This document shows, one piece after another, positions 21,174 through 26,149 of a DNA stretch of 26,149 bases. The notes below the pieces were generated by a model, which did not search any database, was not told the DNA's origin, and saw only the letters and a program-made list of their open reading frames with translations. Source of the DNA: UBA3478 sp046048095 (GTDB taxonomy: Bacteria > Bacteroidota > Bacteroidia > Flavobacteriales > Flavobacteriaceae); the NCBI GenBank assembly GCA_046048095.1, contig JBJOGS010000056.1, positions 1 through 26,149 on the forward strand, written 5' to 3'. Every line of letters starts with the position of its first letter. The stretch's first letter is position 1. A program made the position numbers and the translations under genes.

Positions 21174-21834
21174 TGAAAAATGATCGGATTTCTGCGACCC
21201 ATTCGGCATACATCTTAGCGCTGGGATGCAATTGATCGTCTGCAAGATAATCGGGATTATTCAAGGCTCGTTTAGAAATAGGGGTGATATCGAAAAAGGT
21301 AACTCCTTTTTCGTCACAAATGCGCTCAATTGCTGTGTTATAAGCCGCTATTTCTTCGGCTATCTTTTTACTGTCTCTGTCCTTCGCAAAAGGCGTCACC
21401 CCCCAATCTGGAATCGAGAGCACAAATACCTTTTTTGTATTGTTGTTAGCGAAGGCAATGGCACGGCTTAGAAGCGCTTTGAATTCTGGTTTGAAAGAAG
21501 TAACCGTTCGTTTCCGGTATTGATTGTTTACGCCTATAAGCAATGAGACGTAGTCATATGTGCTTTCTAGGGCAGTTGTGTCAAGAGCGTTTAACAGTTC
21601 ATCGGTGGTCCATCCGGTTTTTGCAAGTATAGTTGGTTGTTCGAATTGCTGCTTCTCTATATTCAATTCGGCAACTAATTGATTGGGCCAACGGCTAGGT
21701 TCGTCCACTCCTTCACCAATGGTATAACTGTCGCCTAACGCCAAAAATGTTTTTGGATGAGAAGGTGGATTTGAGATGGCCCCTGCCAGCATGAATGAGG
21801 CGAAAAGTGCAGCTAAAAGACAAAGATTCTTCAT
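21166..21834 (-). CDS. SGNH/GDSL-family hydrolase, exported
   Basis: A 222-residue protein with an N-terminal hydrophobic signal (MKNLCLLAALFASFMLAGA), so probably periplasmic. It is a lipase/esterase-like serine hydrolase: block I GDSYT with Ser36, block II with Gly74 (AKTGWTTDEL), block III GVNN (101-104), and block V DQLHPS with Asp200 and His203, so the catalytic set is complete. The natural ester or acetyl substrate cannot be told. Its last codons contain the start of kynU, and DUF2490 ends 27 bp upstream, so all lie in one operon. A link between an SGNH esterase and kynureninase is unexplained; the overlap may reflect compact operon structure only. Confidence 0.9.
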   Translation of the reverse strand: MKNLCLLAALFASFMLAGAISNPPSHPKTFLALGDSYTIGEGVDEPSRWPNQLVAELNIEKQQFEQPTILAKTGWTTDELLNALDTTALESTYDYVSLLIGVNNQYRKRTVTSFKPEFKALLSRAIAFANNNTKKVFVLSIPDWGVTPFAKDRDSKKIAEEIAAYNTAIERICDEKGVTFFDITPISKRALNNPDYLADDQLHPSAKMYAEWVAEIRSFFNE

Positions 21835-21861
21835 TCCACTTCAGGGCGTTTTTAATTCAGT

Positions 21862-22518
21862 TTACAAATTAACAAATGTGATCAAGTTGAGTTGATTGCG
21901 TCCAGTCGTCGAGGTCGATTGATTCATTACTCCAATTTCACTGCGTATGTATTTCGAAAAGCGAAAACCTAGCCCTGCGTAGATGCGATTACGATCAAAA
22001 TCTACGCCCGAAGTGGTGTTGAGAAAAACTTCGTTGTACCCAGAGAGATAAAAGCTGTCTTCTACAAGTCCTTTAGAGCTCAAAGGAATATTGATAGCTA
22101 AAAAGTAGCGAAAACGCGTCTTAAAATCCTGCTCTATAAAGCGCTGCTCGAATCTCAGACGATGCTGTATGGTCGACCTTGAAATGGTCTGCTTGTGAAT
22201 GAATTGCTGATACATTCGGTGTTCATCTATCCTTAATTTTTCTTGGGTTTCTCTTTCGTAGGGTTCGCTTTGAATGAATCCGTACCCCAGCAAAAGATTG
22301 TTGTTTTGTGGGCTAAGGTTGTATCCTAACCCGGTGCGTAGCAATAACTGCTCGAGGTCACCAACAAAGTTGTAATTGCGGTATTGCGCCTCATGGTGCC
22401 AATTGAATCTTGAGTTGATCTTCTTATCTCCTAGATAGATCCACCAGTTACCAAAATCACTTTCTTGAGCGAGTAGGTTAAGCGGAAAAAGAGCCAATAA
22501 GAATAGAAGCTTTTTCAT
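21862..22518 (-). CDS. DUF2490 outer-membrane protein
   Basis: A 218-residue exported protein with a signal peptide (MKKLLFLLALFPLNLLAQ, cut before Gln). The body is typical of DUF2490: DFGNWWIYLGDKKINSRF, HHEAQYRNYN, a run of amphipathic strands (LLLRTGLGYNLSP, NNNLLLGYGFIQSE, IQHRLRFEQRFI, RFRYFLAINIPL), and a closing strand QLNLITFVNL. Predicted to form an outer-membrane beta barrel; no function is established for the family. It lies 15 bp downstream of DUF2911 and 27 bp upstream of the SGNH gene on the same strand, in one transcription unit. Confidence 0.9.
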   Translation of the reverse strand: MKKLLFLLALFPLNLLAQESDFGNWWIYLGDKKINSRFNWHHEAQYRNYNFVGDLEQLLLRTGLGYNLSPQNNNLLLGYGFIQSEPYERETQEKLRIDEHRMYQQFIHKQTISRSTIQHRLRFEQRFIEQDFKTRFRYFLAINIPLSSKGLVEDSFYLSGYNEVFLNTTSGVDFDRNRIYAGLGFRFSKYIRSEIGVMNQSTSTTGRNQLNLITFVNL

Positions 22519-22533
22519 CTAGTAAGCCGCTGC

Positions 22534-23379
22534 CTAGTTCATAGAGCGTATGAGCTTTTCATTTAGTTTTACATAATCAAGGTTTCCGGCTTTTTTTGCC
22601 AAATCTATTGACTGTTGAGCCGCCTCTATTGCCGCTTCTTTTCGGTCTAACCGGGCGAGCAATTTAGCCTTTAAGTGAATTACCCAATAGGTGGGCTCAT
22701 CTGCTAGGTCAATGGCTTTATTGATCCATTCTAGAGCTAATTCGGAGTCTCTGCCGGTTTCATAGTAGTAACTCGCCGATTGAAATAAGGTATTGGTGTT
22801 CTCTGTAGAGCGATCGATAACGTTCGCCTTGATTTGACCCATTACGATGGAATCAACCTCGCTCTCTATGCGAAACATGACTTTGGTATGCTCCCATTTC
22901 AGATTTAAGTAGGCCGCATCTAATGTGAAGTCAGAAAAACTAATGGTGAAGGTTTCGTAATGACTGCTTGGATGCTTAACCGGCACTTTAAATCGCAACA
23001 CATCTTCAGTTGCATCATAGCCGATGGCACCCCACCAATATAGGTTTTTGCTGAGTATAACAGTGGCTTCTTCTTCAGTGAATAGGGTGTATAAGGCATA
23101 TGTACCTGCGGCAACTAGATTTCCTTCTAGTTTTACATCGGTGCTGAAGCTTATCTTTGTTGAGGCGTTAGCTCCGGTTCTCCAGACTTCATTGTATGGA
23201 ATGAGTTCTCCCGCCACTTTTCGGCCTTTGGCACTAGGCCTAGAATAGATTACAGAGACTTCGGTTAGCCCAACGGTTCCCTTGATCTCAAAAGTTGGGC
23301 TAGCGGGCGGCATTTTTACTTGAGCGTTGGCCGATAACGCTACTAAACACACAAAACAGGTAAGAATGATTCTTTTCAT
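22534..23379 (-). CDS. DUF2911 exported protein with C-terminal TPR-like helices
   Basis: A 281-residue protein with a signal peptide (MKRIILTCFVCLVALSANAQ, cut before Gln). Residues about 30-175 carry the DUF2911 signature: VSVIYSRPSAKGRKVAGELIPY, VWRTGANASTKISFS, AGTYALYTLF and a conserved NLYWWGAIGYD block. From about residue 200 to the end are helical repeats (NTLFQSASYYYETGRDSELA, ALEWINKAIDLAD) that look like tetratricopeptide repeats. Family function is unknown; the N-terminal part is a beta-sandwich-like domain. It is the first gene of the minus-strand operon that continues with DUF2490, SGNH and kynU. Divergent from the desaturase gene, sharing a 96-bp gap. Confidence 0.9.
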   Translation of the reverse strand: MKRIILTCFVCLVALSANAQVKMPPASPTFEIKGTVGLTEVSVIYSRPSAKGRKVAGELIPYNEVWRTGANASTKISFSTDVKLEGNLVAAGTYALYTLFTEEEATVILSKNLYWWGAIGYDATEDVLRFKVPVKHPSSHYETFTISFSDFTLDAAYLNLKWEHTKVMFRIESEVDSIVMGQIKANVIDRSTENTNTLFQSASYYYETGRDSELALEWINKAIDLADEPTYWVIHLKAKLLARLDRKEAAIEAAQQSIDLAKKAGNLDYVKLNEKLIRSMN

Positions 23380-23464
23380 AGCATTTTAAGATAAACCTTT
23401 TGGACGCGAGTGCAGGATGTCGTTTCTTAGATTAAGCTAGTGTAAACCTGGCATAACCTAACAC

Positions 23465-23472
23465 CAAAGATA
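23465..23472 (-). promoter_or_regulatory. Putative -7 promoter box (TATCTTTG) of the DUF2911-kynU operon
   Basis: On the minus strand TATCTTTG reads exactly as TAnnTTTG, about 85 bp upstream of the DUF2911 start, and it lies three bases in front of the desaturase ATG on the other strand. No good -33 TTG is present at the usual spacing, so support is by motif only. Confidence 0.35.
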
Positions 23473-23475
23473 AAC

Positions 23476-24468
23476 ATGTCACAGCACAATATTCGCCTCG
23501 AGGTGATGCGCTCATTAGAGCCCAAGATCGACGAATTCATAGAAAAATTTCTTATTCCTATAGATACGATCTGGCAGCCTACCGATTTCTTACCTGACAG
23601 CCAATCAGAAGACTTTTTTAAAGAGATTACCGAAATTCAAGAAGGCGCAAAAGAGATGGGATATGACTTATGGGTTACCCTAGTGGCCGATACCATTACC
23701 GAAGAGGCTTTGCCTACCTATGAGTCGTGGTTGCTAGATATAGACGGAATAGACCAACACGAAAAGGGTAATGGATGGGCCAAATGGATCAGAAACTGGA
23801 CGGCCGAAGAAAACAGGCACGGAGACGTGTTGAATAAATACCTCTACCTGTCTGGCCGAGTGAATATGAAAGAGGTTGAGAGAAGCACCCAGCACTTGAT
23901 TGCCGACGGATTTGATATCGGAACCGACAGAGATCCTTATAAAAACTTTGTGTACACTAGTTTTCAAGAACTGGCCACCAATATTTCTCACAAAAGAGTA
24001 GGTCAATTTGCCAAGAAATCGGGCAATCTATTATTGAGCAAAATGTGTAACATCATTGCAGGAGATGAAATGCGACACCACTTGGCCTATCGCGAATTTG
24101 TCAAGCACATCATCGACCAAGACCCTTCTCAAATGGTGCTGGCTTTTGCCGATATGATGAGAAAGAAGATTGTTATGCCCGCTCATTTTCTACGCGAGTC
24201 AGGCGAAGCCATTAGCAGCGCCTTTGAGACCTTCTCAAACTGTGCACAGCGCTTGGGTGTATACACCGCAAGCGACTACATAGATATTCTTGAAAAACTT
24301 AATAATTATTGGAATATTGAGCACCTCAGAGGATTGAATGATGAAGCCGAAAAGGCGCGTGAATACCTGTCTAAATTACCTGAAAGACTTACCAGAATCG
24401 CTGACCGTATGCGTTATCCGCAAGAGCAATTTCACTTCAAGTGGGTCACCGCCAACGGGCTGCTGTAA
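23476..24468 (+). CDS. Acyl-ACP desaturase (soluble diiron fatty-acid desaturase)
   Basis: A 330-residue cytoplasmic, ferritin-like diiron enzyme that introduces a double bond into acyl chains carried by acyl carrier protein. The ligand set is seen in full: a first Glu in ITEEALPTY (about residue 76-77), EENRHGD (Glu111, His115), Glu165 in SFQELATN and DEMRHH (Glu198, His201). The two EExRHG/DExRHH helices are the family hallmark, and length fits. The start is ATG 23476. The partner ferredoxin/reductase is not nearby. It is divergent from DUF2911 and followed by the HxlR gene on the same strand after 103 bp. An alternative reading frame inside its 3' end (24338) is not coding. Confidence 0.94.
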   Translation: MSQHNIRLEVMRSLEPKIDEFIEKFLIPIDTIWQPTDFLPDSQSEDFFKEITEIQEGAKEMGYDLWVTLVADTITEEALPTYESWLLDIDGIDQHEKGNGWAKWIRNWTAEENRHGDVLNKYLYLSGRVNMKEVERSTQHLIADGFDIGTDRDPYKNFVYTSFQELATNISHKRVGQFAKKSGNLLLSKMCNIIAGDEMRHHLAYREFVKHIIDQDPSQMVLAFADMMRKKIVMPAHFLRESGEAISSAFETFSNCAQRLGVYTASDYIDILEKLNNYWNIEHLRGLNDEAEKAREYLSKLPERLTRIADRMRYPQEQFHFKWVTANGLL

Positions 24469-24571
24469 CATTTGTTCAGTGCTTTGTCGAGAATTGCTGT
24501 CACCTATGGGAAAAGTTGGTGGTTTACGACACTATTCTAGTTTGATTTTTTACATTAATTTTCCAAACGGT

Positions 24572-25015
24572 ATGGAAGAAAATTTGAACACAGGCCCACA
24601 ATGCGCTTGTGATGTTTGGCTTAAATTATTGGGTGATCGTTGGTCACTTCTAGTAGTACGTGATATTTTTAAAGGAAAAACAACGTATACAGAGTTTCTA
24701 GAGTCACGAGAGAAAATAGCTACAAACATCTTAAATGACCGTTTAAAGTCCTTGAGGTCAAAGGGTATTATAGATTTTCAGTATGATCCTAACAATAGAA
24801 GGATCAAAAGGTATTTTCTCACAAATAAGGGGATTGATCTATACCCAACAATCTATGCCGTTCAGAAGTGGGCCCTTAAACATGAGGAATTTCCTTTAAC
24901 GGAGTTTGGAAAAGGGTGGAAGGCATTTGCAGACTCAGAAAGCGAGGAAACCGTAATTCAGCATTTTCAAGTGGAGTACAAAGCGCATAAGAAAAAGGTT
25001 TTTGGTTTAAAGTAG
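24572..25015 (+). CDS. HxlR-family transcriptional regulator
   Basis: A 147-residue winged helix-turn-helix DNA-binding protein from ATG 24572. The HxlR core runs CDVWLKLLGDRWSLLVVRDIF, then TYTEFLES, NILNDRLKSLRSKGIIDF and YFLTNKGIDLYP, all in family order, with Cys11 and Cys13 near the N-terminus where many HxlR proteins carry a redox-sensing cysteine. The C-terminal extension (about 100-147) is longer than in minimal members. Upstream frame extension to 24338 lies inside the desaturase gene and is rejected. A perfect palindrome at 25068-25081, close downstream, is a candidate target. The local base composition is more AT-rich than upstream. What it controls is unknown. Confidence 0.9.
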   Translation: MEENLNTGPQCACDVWLKLLGDRWSLLVVRDIFKGKTTYTEFLESREKIATNILNDRLKSLRSKGIIDFQYDPNNRRIKRYFLTNKGIDLYPTIYAVQKWALKHEEFPLTEFGKGWKAFADSESEETVIQHFQVEYKAHKKKVFGLK

Positions 25016-25034
25016 ATCTGAATCCTCATAACCT

Positions 25035-25052
25035 TTACTTTTTTCAAAGTAA
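25035..25052 (+). terminator. Weak candidate terminator after the HxlR gene
   Basis: TTACTTT (25035-25041) and AAAGTAA (25046-25052) form a 7-bp AT-rich stem around a 4-nt loop, followed by CATTTTTAA. It is too AT-rich to be sure of. Confidence 0.35.
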
Positions 25053-25067
25053 CATTTTTAAATATTG

Positions 25068-25081
25068 TTAATTGCAATTAA
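25068..25081. promoter_or_regulatory. Perfect 14-bp palindrome (candidate operator)
   Basis: TTAATTGCAATTAA is a perfect palindrome between the HxlR gene and the TPR gene, 5 bp upstream of a -7-like box. It overlaps the region where a -33 element would lie, which suits a repressor site, and an HxlR gene is next door. AT-rich palindromes also arise by chance. Confidence 0.4.
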
Positions 25082-25086
25082 ATACC

Positions 25087-25094
25087 TATATTTA
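25087..25094 (+). promoter_or_regulatory. Putative -7 promoter box (TATATTTA) of the TPR gene
   Basis: TATATTTA differs from TAnnTTTG in the last base only. A TTG at 25065-25067 lies 19 bp upstream, near the -33 spacing. The ATG follows 25 bp after the box. Confidence 0.4.
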
Positions 25095-25119
25095 ATAGGA
25101 AACCTTAATTCAATAAACA

Positions 25120-26149
25120 ATGAAAAATATTTTTACACTTTGTTTTCTAATGGTTTTTTCAGGAATGTTCTCGCAGGAATATTTTCTAAAAACATCATGT
25201 AATAAGAAAGCATCAGAAATTGCAAATGCTGCAGTCGAGCACATGCTTAATTTAGAAATGCCAATAGCACTAGGAATGGCAAAGGCCGCTCTCGTGCTAG
25301 ACGAGGATTGCGGATGTGCTCAACTTACCGTCTCGGCTATTTCTTCAAATAATGGAGAAATGGGTGGCTCAAGAAGTCAAAAACTAAATGATATAAACAT
25401 AGCTTCTCTTACAGACGAAGAAAGGGTATGGTATAATTACCAAAGTGCTGCCGATCGCGATGAAAGACAGAGGATAGTTGAATCTGCTGAATCAAAGCAC
25501 CCAGATTCTCCATTTGTTGCTGCTCTTCGAGCTAATTTAAATCCTATGAATTTTGCTTTCTATCCTGAGTATGCGAAAAAGTTTCCAAGTCATGCTTCAT
25601 TTGCTTACAACATGATGTCGTATGGTATTATGTATGGTCAGCTTGGGGAGGTAGATTATACAGAGGCTAGTAAGTATATAGATAAGAGTCTCGAGCTGCA
25701 TGATGGACCAAATGCTTTTGACTCGAATGCAGAACATTTAGCTTCTTTGGGTCGTTATGAGGATGCGTTACAAAGCCAATTTAAAGCGGTAGATTTTGCG
25801 GCATGGGGTTCTGTTTACGGTGACAGAGCTCGAATATATTGGATGAAATCTAACCTTCAAGAGGTAGAGAATTCACTTCAAGAAACTGTCAACAAAATGA
25901 TGAAAGGAATTAGAGAAAATAATTTTGAAGCCTTCTCTGAAGTGATTTCTGATGATATTCAAATAACCATGGGAGATTCAAGTCTGGGAGAATTTTACGA
26001 GTTTTCTGAAGAGTCCTTTGAAGAGGCTACAGGTGCTATCAAATGGAACTCTACCTCGGAATCAGATTTTAATTATACTTTCTCCCCTGATATGAATAGT
26101 GCAGTAGTTACCCACAAATCAGATGGAAGTTATACAGTCGATTCATCTG
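25120..26149 (+). CDS. Exported TPR protein with an NTF2-like C-terminal domain (3' truncated)
   Basis: Open from ATG 25120 to the window end (343 residues, no stop reached). A signal peptide (MKNIFTLCFLMVFSGMFSQ, cut before Gln) precedes helical repeats: DYTEASKYIDKSLELHDGPN, AEHLASLGRYEDALQSQFKA and flanking helices read as tetratricopeptide repeats (about residues 150-260). From about 265 on, ETVNKMMKGIRENNFEAFSEVISDDIQITMG cut by a turn, then a beta-rich part ending YTFSPDMNSAVVTHKSDGSY, looks like the start of an NTF2/SnoaL-like (DUF4440-like) domain. The NTF2-like call is tentative. It has its own putative promoter and lies 104 bp after HxlR. Codon use is AT-rich (AAT, AAA, TTT frequent), unlike the genes before 24468. 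Confidence 0.72.
   Translation, partial: MKNIFTLCFLMVFSGMFSQEYFLKTSCNKKASEIANAAVEHMLNLEMPIALGMAKAALVLDEDCGCAQLTVSAISSNNGEMGGSRSQKLNDINIASLTDEERVWYNYQSAADRDERQRIVESAESKHPDSPFVAALRANLNPMNFAFYPEYAKKFPSHASFAYNMMSYGIMYGQLGEVDYTEASKYIDKSLELHDGPNAFDSNAEHLASLGRYEDALQSQFKAVDFAAWGSVYGDRARIYWMKSNLQEVENSLQETVNKMMKGIRENNFEAFSEVISDDIQITMGDSSLGEFYEFSEESFEEATGAIKWNSTSESDFNYTFSPDMNSAVVTHKSDGSYTVDSS

Noticed and set aside
21174..21245. N-terminal extension of kynureninase by 24 residues
   Set aside because: It runs in another frame of the SGNH gene; kynureninases start near MSKSPQT, and ATGAGTAA is a standard coupled start.
24338..24571. N-terminal extension of the HxlR protein by 78 residues
   Set aside because: The stretch lies in another frame of the desaturase 3' end, reads as low-quality protein, and the HxlR fold begins just after ATG 24572.

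Overview
The window looks like chromosomal DNA of a Bacteroidota bacterium, probably of the Flavobacteriales. The reasons are the families present (DUF2490, DUF2911, DUF3078, UPF0173, Bacteroidota-type tandem M14 peptidases), scarce Shine-Dalgarno sites, several -7 boxes of the TAnnTTTG type, and many exported proteins whose signal peptide is followed by Gln. I see no insertion sequence, CRISPR array, phage module or rRNA. A dense chromosomal backbone fills about 24.4 kb; the last ~1.6 kb is visibly more AT-rich.

Layout. 1-1864: the 3' end of an M28B/glutamate-carboxypeptidase-like gene converges on an amidohydrolase lipoprotein of the D-aminoacylase type that lacks the usual HxH motif. 1975-3140: a GroES-like paralogue, a GNAT acetyltransferase and tRNA-Ser(GGA), then, starting on the tRNA's last base, a 128-nt element that can fold into a nearly gapless four-way junction (20-bp closing stem plus three hairpins), with another hairpin just beyond it. 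3171-5812 (minus strand): a small membrane protein with a doubtful start, a terminator, a 449-residue exported protein of unknown function, a tRNA-Arg(CCT) with a weak anticodon stem, and a UPF0173 metallo-beta-lactamase-fold hydrolase. 5934-9351: a compact nadA-nadB-nadC operon for de novo NAD synthesis from aspartate. 9396-9740: a single-pore K+ channel whose stop nearly touches that of a convergent SDR. 9742-16610 (minus): the SDR, two tandem secreted M14 carboxypeptidase-like proteins and a two-repeat secreted protein. 16691-19848 (plus): a membrane/coiled-coil protein, a Tat-exported lipoprotein of the 5'-nucleotidase/SoxB superfamily with altered metal-site motifs, and a DUF3078 protein. 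19893-23379 (minus): an apparent four-gene operon DUF2911 - DUF2490 - SGNH hydrolase - kynureninase, the last two overlapping by 8 bp. 23476-24468: an acyl-ACP desaturase. 24572-end: an HxlR regulator, a perfect 14-bp palindrome next to a putative promoter, and a truncated exported TPR plus NTF2-like protein.

How the genes fit together. Two parts touch tryptophan/NAD chemistry (nadABC and kynU) but lie 10 kb apart and are not a joint cluster. Much of the rest is envelope or periplasmic scavenging: peptidases, a D-amino-acid-type amidohydrolase, a nucleotidase-like phosphoesterase and an SGNH esterase. The most unusual feature is the four-armed palindromic element abutting tRNA-Ser. No multi-gene defence or biosynthetic system could be supported.
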